DNA from: an uncultured bacterium
GTDB lineage: Bacteria > Cyanobacteriota > Vampirovibrionia > Gastranaerophilales > Gastranaerophilaceae
Assembly (NCBI GenBank): GCA_948684385.1
Contig: CAPQCU010000009.1
Coordinates: forward strand, 1 to 64,000
Length of the DNA: 64,000 nt
Direction of reading: 5' to 3'
Position numbers and translations under genes: made by a program. The first letter of the stretch is position 1, and each line of letters opens with the position of its first letter. Shown here piece by piece: positions 17,487-26,359 of the stretch. The notes beneath the pieces are model-generated. The model was given only the letters and a program-made list of their open reading frames with translations. It was not told the DNA's origin and ran no database searches.

Positions 17487-17925
17487 TTTTTACCTCAAGC
17501 ATAAATGTTACAGGCCCGTCATTGATTAATTCAATATCCATCATCGCGCCAAACTGTCCGGTTCCTGTTTTGACTCCGTAAGTACTAACTTCTTCTATAA
17601 AATCTTCGTAAAGCTTGTTTGCAATTTCAGGCGGTGCAGATTTGTCAAAACTCGGTCTTGTGCCTTTTTTGCAGTCACCGCAAAGCGTAAATTGAGATAC
17701 AATAAGCATTTCACCTTGAATATCCAGAAGCGAGCGGTTCATTTTGTCATTTTCATCAGGAAATATTCTTAAGTTTACAATCTTTTTTGCAAGTTTCTGA
17801 ACTTCTTCCTGAGTGTCGCCTTTTTCAATACCGACTAATGCAAGTATGCCTTGTTTGATAGATGAAAATAACTCATTATTTATTGTGACCGAAGCTCTTT
17901 TGACCCGCTGGATTAAAATTTTCAT
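17479..17925 (-). CDS. dtd: D-aminoacyl-tRNA deacylase
   Basis: Removes D-amino acids and glycine mischarged onto tRNA. Length is typical at 148 residues. Hallmarks are SQFTLCGD near residue 77 and the Gly-cisPro motif NDGPVTFMLE at the C-terminus, with the start MKILIQRVKRASVTIN. It overlaps the upstream maf gene by 4 bases and rsmH by 8, so it is translationally coupled in the operon. Confidence 0.95.
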   Translation of the reverse strand: MKILIQRVKRASVTINNELFSSIKQGILALVGIEKGDTQEEVQKLAKKIVNLRIFPDENDKMNRSLLDIQGEMLIVSQFTLCGDCKKGTRPSFDKSAPPEIANKLYEDFIEEVSTYGVKTGTGQFGAMMDIELINDGPVTFMLEVKNG

Positions 17926-19808
17926 TGAAGCTCTCCAATTATTTTCTCAATTAAGACAAGAACACTTCCGACTTTCTTTTCCCCGTTTTCAAAATAAGCA
18001 GAAAACTTTTCTATTAAAGATTTTAGTGTATCTGTATTGAAGTTTTTTGCCATTTTCATTTCGTAATCAACATTGATTTTTTCTGCAGCAGTTGTGAAAT
18101 CAAATATAGTATCGACATGTTTTTCAGTAAGACTTAAAAACACTGCTGATACTTTTTTTAAGCTTTTCAAAACTTCAACAGTCGGAGTTTTGTATCTTTT
18201 AAAGTCATTATTTAAAGCTTTTAGCGCTCTTTTACCCTCTTCTATATCAGATAATGTTTTTTGTAAGCTTGAGGTTTCATATTTTAGCTTTGTTTTAATT
18301 TCTTCTAAATCAAATTTGTAATCAAAGACAATATTACGGTTTTCAATTGGCTTTGTGTCTTTTAAAGCTTCTTCAAGGCTCATATTCTTATAACCGTCAA
18401 TTTGGGCACCGACCAGAGAAGTGTTGATGTATTCGCACTCACTGAACATCTCTGCAAACTCGCTTAAAGGCTTGATGAAAGCTGCGTAAACAGACTCTGT
18501 CGGTATCATATCGCCATTAATACCTTTTACGTAATATAGCGAGTCGTTGAGATTTTTTAATCGTCTTAAAGCAGCTTCTTTGCGTTTTTCAGCATCAGGA
18601 GAATTGCTCAAGGCGTTAGCAAATTCTTCAAAATTTTCTGCTGTGATTTCCCATTTACCTTCATTACAAGTGCATTTTAAATCTTTGTAAGCTGAGTCTT
18701 TACTGTAGCACTGACCTTCAATATACGCTAAGTCCTGTCCAACTATAACGATTTTAGAGCAGCCGAGTATTCGGGCTGTATTTAGTGCTGTGTATGATAC
18801 AGTACCTTTTGAGAGGTATTCTTCTCTGTTTTCGTTGATTAAATTACTCCAGATTGAGTTTACCGGCAGGTTTGATGAAATATGAGAGAAAACTTGTTTG
18901 AACTTGAAGTTTCTTAAATTCTTATGTGAAAACGGTTCTGTTACAAAGTTAACTTTGGATAAGTCAATACCTTCAATTTGTTTAGAAGAATCGTAAGTTT
19001 CTATAATACATAAAAAATCCGGTGTAATGCCATGCCGGCTGAGCGTTTTCATTGCTGTTCCGACAACAATCAAAACTATATTATCGCGGTATTTTTTTAT
19101 TGTTTCAATATTCCTGTCTAAAGTCGGGCCGGCTGAGACGACAACCGCTGTCTGTCCTTTATAACAATCCCTGATTGAACTTAAAGGCGGTTCTTTTAAA
19201 AGGCTCGGAACATTATTTAAAATATTTCTTACAAGCGGGTAAAACTTTTCCTGAGTGTATTTCAAATCAAGGCTGTAAGTACCAATCATCCTTTGAAGTT
19301 TTTCGACCATTTCGTTAAAAGAACTGCTATTTAGTTCTCTATATGTAGTCGTCGAAAGCATCAGAGGCATGTTCTTAGTGTTAGATTTTTGGTGTAAATA
19401 CTCACCAGTTTTCTCTATTGTATCTGCTATAAAAACGTTATTTTTTGAAATATCTGCTGAAAAATCAACAAGCGAAAAAGCTATTTTAAGAATATTTAAA
19501 TCCGGCTCATAAAGTATTACCGTGCCTGCAGAATTTACAGAAGCGACCTGAAACAGATAACCAAGCCCTATGCCGTACACAAGATGTATAGTTACAGGGG
19601 TATTTTCAGCCATTGAGAAAATTTCGCGTGCTTCGCCTAAAGGATTTGCAGGATGGTGAAGCGGAGTATTTTTGTATATTAAGTTATACGCTCCGTTTTC
19701 ATTAACAAGTTGAGGAACATCAGTCGGAACATGTTTAACAAGCTTTTCTGCGAGCTCAATGTTTTTTGCAGCAAGTGCCTGAATATTTTTTTCAAAAATG
19801 TTGTTCAT
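17922..19808 (-). CDS. maf: Maf-type motility-associated glycosyltransferase (DUF115)
   Basis: 628 residues. Matches the Maf_flag10/DUF115 family of enzymes that attach nonulosonic acids (pseudaminic or legionaminic acid) to flagellin. Recognisable blocks are PLHHPANPLGEAREIF and VYGIGLGYLFQV near the N-terminus, the core GQTAVVVSAGPTLDRNIETI, then GTAMKTLSRHGITPDFLCII and CSKIVIVGQDLAYIEGQCYS. The C-terminal third is helical. Two flagellins in the window are candidate acceptors. It sits in an operon of RNA-modification and division genes, not near a nonulosonate pathway. SD AAGGAG precedes the ATG. Confidence 0.88.
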   Translation of the reverse strand: MNNIFEKNIQALAAKNIELAEKLVKHVPTDVPQLVNENGAYNLIYKNTPLHHPANPLGEAREIFSMAENTPVTIHLVYGIGLGYLFQVASVNSAGTVILYEPDLNILKIAFSLVDFSADISKNNVFIADTIEKTGEYLHQKSNTKNMPLMLSTTTYRELNSSSFNEMVEKLQRMIGTYSLDLKYTQEKFYPLVRNILNNVPSLLKEPPLSSIRDCYKGQTAVVVSAGPTLDRNIETIKKYRDNIVLIVVGTAMKTLSRHGITPDFLCIIETYDSSKQIEGIDLSKVNFVTEPFSHKNLRNFKFKQVFSHISSNLPVNSIWSNLINENREEYLSKGTVSYTALNTARILGCSKIVIVGQDLAYIEGQCYSKDSAYKDLKCTCNEGKWEITAENFEEFANALSNSPDAEKRKEAALRRLKNLNDSLYYVKGINGDMIPTESVYAAFIKPLSEFAEMFSECEYINTSLVGAQIDGYKNMSLEEALKDTKPIENRNIVFDYKFDLEEIKTKLKYETSSLQKTLSDIEEGKRALKALNNDFKRYKTPTVEVLKSLKKVSAVFLSLTEKHVDTIFDFTTAAEKINVDYEMKMAKNFNTDTLKSLIEKFSAYFENGEKKVGSVLVLIEKIIGELQ

Positions 19809-20821
19809 GCTCCCTTACCCCTCAATTGCCCGCATGCGGCATCTATATCAGCTCCGCGCTCAAGCCTTACAGTAACTTTTTTACCGGAATGTTCAAGCAG
19901 ATACTTAAATTTCATAATATCACTGCTTGAAGGCTTCTTGTAATCGTTTTCAATCACAGAATTATAAGGAATTAAGTTTATATTACATTTTAAATCTTTT
20001 AGAAGATGCGCGAGTTCTTTTGCAACTGCAGGTGTATCATTAAATCCGTGGATTAAAATGTATTCAATTGTAATTCTTCGCCCTGTTTTATCGATGTAAT
20101 TCTTAAGTGCTTTTTTCAAATCATCAATCGGATACCTGTTTTCAATCGGCATAAGCTCACGTCTTAAATCGTGGTTTGGTGCATGTAATGAAATCGCAAG
20201 TGTAGATTGAAGCTCCAGCTCTGAAAGCTTATTAATACCCGGAATAATTCCGCTTGTAGAGATGGTAATTCTTCTTGCTCCGATTTGGAAATCATTGTTA
20301 AAAATATCCAGCGCTTTTAATACGTTGTCAAGGTTTAACAGTGGCTCTCCCTGCCCCATAAACACTATATTAGTGACTTTAAGTCCTGTGTCACGTTGGA
20401 TTGTAAGAACCTGCTCTATTATTTCTTTGTAAGTTAAATTTCTTTTAAACCCGCCTTTGCCGGTTGCGCAGAAAGAACAATTTACGGCACATCCGACCTG
20501 AGAGCTTACGCAGGCTGTTAAGTTTGCGCGGTTGTCAAATCGCATTAAAACAGTTTCAACGCATTCACCGTCTGGAAATTCGACCAGATATTTGATTGTT
20601 CCGTCTTTGCTGACCTGTTTTATTTTTATCTTTGTCTCTGTGATGGAGGCTGTTTCTTTCAATTGTTCACGGAAATCTTTGGAAAGATTTGTCATCTCAT
20701 CAATTGTCGAAACTGATTTTGAATAAATCCAGTTATGAATTTGTTTGGCGCGGAATTTTGTCGCTCCAAGCTTGTTCATCAAATCTTCCAATTCTCCCAA
20801 AGTCATTCCGGCTAAAATCAT
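19805..20821 (-). CDS. rlmN: 23S rRNA/tRNA adenine-C2 methyltransferase RlmN
   Basis: Radical SAM methylase of A2503 in 23S rRNA and A37 in some tRNAs. Length is typical at 338 residues. The cluster-binding motif C-x3-C-x2-C is at C111, C115 and C118 (GCAVNCSFCATG), preceded by ECVETVLMRF and followed by NIVFMGQGEPLLN. Catalytic Cys is in the C-terminal CGQLRGKG. Its start overlaps the end of the 20821 gene by one base, and its end overlaps maf by four. Confidence 0.95.
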   Translation of the reverse strand: MILAGMTLGELEDLMNKLGATKFRAKQIHNWIYSKSVSTIDEMTNLSKDFREQLKETASITETKIKIKQVSKDGTIKYLVEFPDGECVETVLMRFDNRANLTACVSSQVGCAVNCSFCATGKGGFKRNLTYKEIIEQVLTIQRDTGLKVTNIVFMGQGEPLLNLDNVLKALDIFNNDFQIGARRITISTSGIIPGINKLSELELQSTLAISLHAPNHDLRRELMPIENRYPIDDLKKALKNYIDKTGRRITIEYILIHGFNDTPAVAKELAHLLKDLKCNINLIPYNSVIENDYKKPSSSDIMKFKYLLEHSGKKVTVRLERGADIDAACGQLRGKGA

Positions 20822-21558
20822 TATTGTAGTTTATCCTTATAAAAATCTATTATATCGACTTTTGCTTTTAAAAGCATTGCATCATGTGCAACTTCGTTTT
20901 TCCAGCTGTTAAATGAGCAGGATGAAGGCAAAAGCTTAAGCGGATTATGCGGAAAATCTTTGCAGATATCCGGTCTGTTTTCATAATCCGTGCATAAATT
21001 ATCTTTCATCTTAGGGCAGTAATAATAATAAACTTTGTCTTCAACAAGCTCATCAAGAAGCTTAAAATATTCCGGATTAACTTTTTTTGCTTCATCTTCA
21101 TTCTCATAAGGAACAAAAACCGATACAAAATCACTTGCAAACTTGTCACCGCGCATAGCTCTTTGTTTTAACTGCTGATAAGAGTATTCACTTGCTGCAA
21201 GCTGACAGCATGCTGCACACCTGGAGCAGGAATATTCGTTTTTTTTGTCCATTATAGCTTTGTAAGCAGCTTTAAGTTTCTGTCTGTAATCTCCTGCAAG
21301 GAATGTCAGGATTTTAAGCTGCCAGTCTCTGTATTCACAGTTCATAGGAAAAGGTGTAAATACGTCTTTGGTTTCAATTTTGCAATCTTTTACGGGACAA
21401 CTTTCGCATGGATTTTCCGGCTTAAACTTGTTAACTTCACGCCTTATGCTCTCAGCTGCTTCGATAAATATTTTTTCGTAGTTGTCTTTTAAATTGTCAT
21501 ACTGCGAATTAAGCGAATTTGTTTCCTGTGTATTATTTGCTGCAAAAAAATTATCCAT
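20821..21558 (-). CDS. YkgJ-family cysteine cluster protein
   Basis: About 245 residues with many cysteines: CESCPVKDC near residue 50, SCSRCAACCQLAASEY near 110, then YYCPKMKDNLCTDYENRPDICKDFPHNP and SCSF. This is the YkgJ/zinc-iron chelating domain pattern; in related proteins the cysteines are thought to bind iron or zinc, and no reaction is known. First gene of the seven-gene operon. I start at ATG 21558, not the TTG at 21564, because TACTAT lies seven bases upstream of the ATG and no SD is present. Confidence 0.8.
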   Translation of the reverse strand: MDNFFAANNTQETNSLNSQYDNLKDNYEKIFIEAAESIRREVNKFKPENPCESCPVKDCKIETKDVFTPFPMNCEYRDWQLKILTFLAGDYRQKLKAAYKAIMDKKNEYSCSRCAACCQLAASEYSYQQLKQRAMRGDKFASDFVSVFVPYENEDEAKKVNPEYFKLLDELVEDKVYYYYCPKMKDNLCTDYENRPDICKDFPHNPLKLLPSSCSFNSWKNEVAHDAMLLKAKVDIIDFYKDKLQ

Positions 21559-21565
21559 ATCCAAA

Positions 21566-21571
21566 ATAGTA
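21566..21571 (-). promoter_or_regulatory. -10 box (TACTAT) before the seven-gene operon
   Basis: On the minus strand TACTAT ends seven bases before the ATG at 21558. There is no SD, so this fits the leaderless pattern seen elsewhere. It faces the divergent desulfoferrodoxin gene. Confidence 0.5.
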
Positions 21572-21638
21572 CCATAAATTGCCTGCTACGGCAATGAGAT
21601 TAATATTTCTCCGGCTAAAATTAGAGTGGAGGTGGATA

Positions 21639-22031
21639 ATGTCTACAGAAAAATTACAGTTGTATAAATGCAATGTTTGCGGAAACCTTGTTCAGGTTAT
21701 TTTATCCGGAGCAGGTGAACTTGTTTGCTGCGGCGAGCCGATGAAATTGCAAACTATTCAGCATGACAAATCTGAAACAGGAGAAAAACACGCGCCGGTT
21801 GTTGAGTTTAGGGAAAATGAAAAATATGTTCAGGTAAAAAGTCATCCTATGCTTCCTGAACATTACATACAGTTTATAGAAATTTATAAAAAAGATAAGT
21901 CAGAGCTTCATTTGAAATATCTTAATCCAAATGAAGTCGCAGAATTTAATATTACCTGCATGCCGGAAGAAATTGATGCAATTGAGTTCTGTAACATACA
22001 CGGACTCTGGGGGGAGAATAAAAATGATTAG
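21639..22031 (+). CDS. dfx: Desulfoferrodoxin (superoxide reductase)
   Basis: Reduces superoxide to peroxide without making oxygen, a typical anaerobe defence. 130 residues from ATG 21639, chosen by GGAGG six bases upstream. Centre I (desulforedoxin-type FeS4) has C11, C14, C30 and C31. Centre II (neelaredoxin-type) has the ligands in KHAPVVE, HPMLPEHYIQFIE and CNIHGLWGE. The stop overlaps the ferritin start by 8 bases, so superoxide reductase and ferritin are made together. Confidence 0.95.
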   Translation: MSTEKLQLYKCNVCGNLVQVILSGAGELVCCGEPMKLQTIQHDKSETGEKHAPVVEFRENEKYVQVKSHPMLPEHYIQFIEIYKKDKSELHLKYLNPNEVAEFNITCMPEEIDAIEFCNIHGLWGENKND

Positions 22032-22512
22032 TGAAAAAATTAATGAAATCTTGAACGAACAAATCAACAAAGAGTTTTACTCAGGTTATTTATACCTTTC
22101 AATGTCTGCTTATATGAAAGAACTCGGGCTTTTTGGCTTCTCTTCATGGCTCAGGCTTCAGGCTAAAGAAGAGGTCGAACACGGGCTTAAACTTTTTGAC
22201 TATTTGATTGAAAGAAACAGTTTTGTGACTTTAAAACAAATCAAAACTCCTGAATTTGAGTTTCAGGGAATAATTTCTGTTTTTAATAAAATCTACGAGC
22301 ATGAAAAATGCATAACAGAATCTGTAATGAAAGTTGCAAAAGCTGCCGAAGAAGAATGCGACAGAACAACTCTTTCTTTTATTGACTGGTTTATAAACGA
22401 GCAGATAGAAGAAGAACAGAATATTAAAAATATCATTAAACGTTTAGAACTTTTTGGTGATGATAAAGTCGCTCTTTATCTGATGGATAAAGAGTTAAGT
22501 GAAAGAGTTTAA
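22024..22512 (+). CDS. ftnA: Ferritin (FtnA-type)
   Basis: Iron-storage ferroxidase, 162 residues. Ferroxidase ligands are visible in EFYSGYLYLSMSAYM (Glu17), KEEVEHGLKLFDY (Glu-x2-His near 50-53), and INEQIEEEQNIKN near 125-135. The start is ATG 22024, after GGGGGAG within the end of the desulfoferrodoxin gene. The pairing suggests joint control by oxygen or iron, although no Fur or PerR box was identified in the short upstream region. Confidence 0.95.
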   Translation: MISEKINEILNEQINKEFYSGYLYLSMSAYMKELGLFGFSSWLRLQAKEEVEHGLKLFDYLIERNSFVTLKQIKTPEFEFQGIISVFNKIYEHEKCITESVMKVAKAAEEECDRTTLSFIDWFINEQIEEEQNIKNIIKRLELFGDDKVALYLMDKELSERV

Positions 22513-22517
22513 ACTAA

Positions 22518-22546
22518 AAAAAGGACTTAATTAGTCCTTTTTTTAT
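22518..22546 (+). terminator. Terminator after ferritin
   Basis: AAAGGACT and AGTCCTTT stem with an AATT loop, flanked by A and T runs. Confidence 0.85.
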
Positions 22547-22623
22547 TGAATATTTTTTTTGTTTTTGGTAAGTTAATTGTGTGTGTTTTATATTTCTAAA
22601 ACATTGTAACAATATGTAAAGTT

Positions 22624-22637
22624 CATGCTTTATAAAT
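22624..22637 (+). promoter_or_regulatory. CATGCTTTATAAAT promoter-like word
   Basis: Nearly identical to the word at 3681 and similarly preceded by an AT-rich stretch. It lies about 56 bases before the ATG at 22693. Confidence 0.35.
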
Positions 22638-22692
22638 AGCAAAAATAAGTTTTTTAGGGACTTTTAATATATAGGTACCAGATGGGGTTCGT

Positions 22693-23781
22693 ATGATTAA
22701 AGCGGTAAGATTAGCAGACAATAAAGTTGTGTTCGGAAAAAAAGCAGACAGTAAAGAAGATGCTTCAAAATCTGTCGGACATGCGGAATCACGTATTTTG
22801 CCGAATACTCTCGGGACAAGAATGAACCAGAAGTTCCAGAAAACAACAAATGCTTTTTTACAGTATCCGGTAAAAGGATTTAGGGGAGACGTAAACTCTG
22901 ATTTTTACGAATTTCTTTCTATGGGTATTGTGCCTTATCTTTTAGGCAGTGCAATGTTTATGGGCTTGTTTAACATGCTGAAAGATTTGAACCCTAAGTC
23001 ACAAAAAATTGCAAACTTTAACGGTAATAAAATGGCTCTCGGAGTTGTTTTGTACGGTGTATTTAAAACACTTGCAAATGACCTTGTAACACGTCCTGTT
23101 CACTGGGGAACAGGTGTTGATATTGAACTCCCGATTGAGCATGTTTATTATCCTCTACCTAAAGCAGCAGGTGAAGCTGCAAATATTGAACCTCAAATTC
23201 AGCAGAGAAAAATTTATGACAGCAGAGAGTTCTTTAGAAAAGACATTATTCAAAAAGATATAGGTGTAAAATATTACGACAATATTGCTAAGAAAATTGG
23301 TCTCGGTGAGAATTTAAATGATTCTGTAACTGAAACTACTCCGATTATTCAAAGCGTAATATCTACCACTAAGACTGCAAAGAGCCTTGCTTCTTACGCT
23401 TGGGCAGGCGTCGGCGTCGGACTTGCTGTTCAGAATGACTGGAGTCGTTTCTTTGATGCAATAGCAGGAAGAAAACGCCATGTTGCAAAACCGGGAGAAG
23501 GAATTTTTAACAAATTAGGAAGCCGTATGAAAAATGCAGGTGAAAATTTTGTAGAAATTTCAAAAGCGTTCGGAAAATCTTTTGCAGGAGCGTCTAAATC
23601 TCTCTGGACAGGTGAAGCCGGTAAGACAGGTTTTATGAAACATGCCGGAAAAGGATGGCTGTTGTTTACAATGGCTCTGACTGCCGGAGGAGTGGCAAAC
23701 GTAATTTATAAAGCAAGACACATGGGTAAGCTTGCCAATAAAGATATTATGGACAAATCAAAAGAAAGTACGGTGATTTAG
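22693..23781 (+). CDS. Hypothetical membrane protein, first gene of the GH13 operon
   Basis: 362 residues. The N-terminus MIKAVRLADNKVVFGKKADS is of the Phe-motif type (VVFGKK), with no signal peptide. Hydrophobic segments lie near residues 76-97 (FLSMGIVPYLLGSAMFMGLF), 115-125, 233-248 (AWAGVGVGLAV) and 320-340 (GWLLFTMALTAGGVANVIY). A conserved-looking stretch RPVHWGTGVDIELPIEHVYYP lies between the first two. The stop is two bases before the next ATG, so it is coupled with the 23783 gene. No family recognised. Confidence 0.75.
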   Translation: MIKAVRLADNKVVFGKKADSKEDASKSVGHAESRILPNTLGTRMNQKFQKTTNAFLQYPVKGFRGDVNSDFYEFLSMGIVPYLLGSAMFMGLFNMLKDLNPKSQKIANFNGNKMALGVVLYGVFKTLANDLVTRPVHWGTGVDIELPIEHVYYPLPKAAGEAANIEPQIQQRKIYDSREFFRKDIIQKDIGVKYYDNIAKKIGLGENLNDSVTETTPIIQSVISTTKTAKSLASYAWAGVGVGLAVQNDWSRFFDAIAGRKRHVAKPGEGIFNKLGSRMKNAGENFVEISKAFGKSFAGASKSLWTGEAGKTGFMKHAGKGWLLFTMALTAGGVANVIYKARHMGKLANKDIMDKSKESTVI

Positions 23782-23782
23782 T

Positions 23783-26359
23783 ATGGCGATAAATCCTGTT
23801 TCAAATATTGATAATACTAAGTCTCATGTTCCTTATAAAGACGCAAAAGGAACAGTAAAAACTGACGGCTATGTTAGACCGCTTCCACCGGAAGGGCATC
23901 TTATTCACGATTCTTTACTTACAGCTCCAAAGTACTTCTTAAAAGATATTGCTTACGATTTTAAAGCTGTAAAAGACGGGTTTGACGGCAATGCTAATGA
24001 CCACCAGCTCGGAAGGCTTAACGATGTAGGGCTTAAGCTTGGCGGTATCGGAATTGCAACAGTACTTGCAGCAAGAACTAAAAATCCGATGGTTCGCATT
24101 ATGGAATACGCAGGCTTGGGTGCTTTCTTAGCTTCGATGTCACTTTATCCAATGATTGCAATCAATACTCCATCAAGGCTTGTGCATGGTTTTGATATTG
24201 GTAAAGAATATGTTGACGATCAGGGCAGAAAAAAAGCTGTGCTTCAAGATCCAAACTACATTCCTTTTGATATGTATCAAAAAGATTTTCCTGGTGAAGA
24301 TTTAGATATAATCGGCGACAGGCTTGGAATTCCAAGAGACATTAAAAACCGCAATGATGTTGTTAAAGAACAGATGAGAAAAATTGCAATTCAAAACAAT
24401 ACTCTATGGATGATGACAGCAGCAGTTGTACCGGTTATGTCAGCTTTGATTTGCGGAGGCTTAGAAAAAGTTATCGCTCCTGCACTTGAAAAAACAAGAA
24501 ATGCAAACTATAACGCTGCAATTACAAGAATGCTTCAACATACAGAAAATATGGGTGAAGATGCTGCAAGTATTCCTGCAAACCGCTTAAGCAAAGACGT
24601 TTCAAAAATATTGGAAAACTACAAAGGCAAAGAACTTCCGGCTGCAGAGTTTGATAATTTAATGAAGCTTTTAACAAAAGATATGGATTATATTACAGCA
24701 GAAGGTATTAAATCTGATTTGACTAATATCTTTATGACAGGAAGAAATGGTGAAAAATCATTTGTAATCGGAGAAAATCTTGCAGATCATTCTATAAATT
24801 CCAGAATTATAAGTTCTATAAAAAACAATTTACCATCCAGAAATAAGGCTATTCTTGAAAGGGTATTTGTTCCGACTGAGTTAGAGCTTTTGGATATTAT
24901 TAATTCGGAAGGTGCAAGAGAGTTGACAGAAGAGCAGATTCTTAATGTTAAGGGTAAATTAAAAAATCTGTTTGAACGCAAAATGGCAAATGAAACAAGT
25001 ATGCCAAAAGAAGCTTTAAAAGCTTATCAGAATGAAATTTTAGAAAATATTTCAAAGAATATTCTTAAAAAAACACCTTCAAACTTTGTTAATGAAAAAA
25101 ATATGCAGGATGTTGTTGATTTTGCAAAAGTGCTTGGCGAGTTCAAAGCTAACCAGAAAACTCTTGATAAGTGTAAATCATTCAAGGTTGAATATGCTCC
25201 TGAAACAGTTCTTGCACGCTCTTACGGTAAGTTTGAACAAACGCTGCTTGATGTACTCGGTATCAAGTACAAAGATTTAAAAGAAATGAGACGCTCAGAC
25301 AAGTATGCAAAAGAAATTCTTGATAAAAAGCTTAGCGAGCTTGTAAAAGATGATGCAAAATATCAGAAAGCTGTGGAAAAACTTACAAAAGTTATTTCTG
25401 ATATGGAAGTCAGCCTGAATGGTAAAGATGCAGATACATCACATCTTAAGGATTTGATTTCTGGTATTGAAAATAATTACAATAACACAGCAAAACGCTT
25501 GAATTCTATCGGCAGATTTAAAAATACAGTGGACAAGCTTGTTAAAGAAGATGTTGCTTCGCTCTCTAACTCAATAGAGTCAAAACAAGACTTGTTTGAT
25601 GTTCTTGACGGAATTAAAAAAGACAAATTTGCCGGCTTTGATTACTGGGGTGAGACTGAAGCTAAACGCCTTGAGTATGCTAAATACAATGCAAAAGGTG
25701 TAGGCTCTTCTAAAAATCTGGAAATTTCAAGAATTATTGAAAGATATCAGGGTGCTAAAAACTCATTTAACAGAGTCCTTCATTTATTTGATGTCTATAA
25801 ACGCCCGATGCCTCAGGGAGAATACGAACAGGCAATTCTTAATGCAGGTAAAGAAGCTTTATTGAGCGGAACATCTTCAGAACACACAATGAAGTTGAAT
25901 ACAGTTAACAATCCTACTTTCTACAAAGATATGATGCAGAGTATCTGGTCTAAAAACTTGCAGAAAGCTACTCAGGACGGACTTAATATTTCTCAGGATG
26001 TTGCATCAGGTGATGTTTCAGGAAGGTTGCAGAACTATATCCAGAGATTTAAAGACATTATGGGCAATAGCAATATTGACTTTACGAAACCTCAGCATAT
26101 TCTGGATGCCAAAGCACTTGAAAATTATACAAAATCTTCAAAAACCAGAATGGCTAAATTTAATCTTGTTGCACAAAATTCAGTTGATTTAGTTAAAAAT
26201 GCAGCAGAAAGACAATATGGAAAACAAAAATGGCTTAGAATAGCTTCTGCAATAGGCGGAACAGTCTTTGGTACAGCTATTTTAACACAGTTTGCGTTCG
26301 GAAAAATAAGAAACCCACATAATTTACAGAAGCAGGTGAGCGATGATGCAAATAACTAA
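23783..26359 (+). CDS. Hypothetical large protein, second gene of the GH13 operon
   Basis: 858 residues. The first 230 contain membrane-like segments (GGIGIATVLAARTKNP, YAGLGAFLASMSLYPMIAI and MMTAAVVPVMSALICGGLEK) with RPLPPEGHLIHDSLLTAPKY near the start. Residues of about 240-820 are long, charged and helical, probably coiled coil. A last hydrophobic segment (IASAIGGTVFGTAILTQFAF) is near 835. It may anchor a structure to the membrane at both ends. The opening MAINPVSNIDNTKSH is similar to the family N-termini but lacks the Phe. It overlaps the GH13 gene that follows by 14 bases. Confidence 0.75.
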   Translation: MAINPVSNIDNTKSHVPYKDAKGTVKTDGYVRPLPPEGHLIHDSLLTAPKYFLKDIAYDFKAVKDGFDGNANDHQLGRLNDVGLKLGGIGIATVLAARTKNPMVRIMEYAGLGAFLASMSLYPMIAINTPSRLVHGFDIGKEYVDDQGRKKAVLQDPNYIPFDMYQKDFPGEDLDIIGDRLGIPRDIKNRNDVVKEQMRKIAIQNNTLWMMTAAVVPVMSALICGGLEKVIAPALEKTRNANYNAAITRMLQHTENMGEDAASIPANRLSKDVSKILENYKGKELPAAEFDNLMKLLTKDMDYITAEGIKSDLTNIFMTGRNGEKSFVIGENLADHSINSRIISSIKNNLPSRNKAILERVFVPTELELLDIINSEGARELTEEQILNVKGKLKNLFERKMANETSMPKEALKAYQNEILENISKNILKKTPSNFVNEKNMQDVVDFAKVLGEFKANQKTLDKCKSFKVEYAPETVLARSYGKFEQTLLDVLGIKYKDLKEMRRSDKYAKEILDKKLSELVKDDAKYQKAVEKLTKVISDMEVSLNGKDADTSHLKDLISGIENNYNNTAKRLNSIGRFKNTVDKLVKEDVASLSNSIESKQDLFDVLDGIKKDKFAGFDYWGETEAKRLEYAKYNAKGVGSSKNLEISRIIERYQGAKNSFNRVLHLFDVYKRPMPQGEYEQAILNAGKEALLSGTSSEHTMKLNTVNNPTFYKDMMQSIWSKNLQKATQDGLNISQDVASGDVSGRLQNYIQRFKDIMGNSNIDFTKPQHILDAKALENYTKSSKTRMAKFNLVAQNSVDLVKNAAERQYGKQKWLRIASAIGGTVFGTAILTQFAFGKIRNPHNLQKQVSDDANN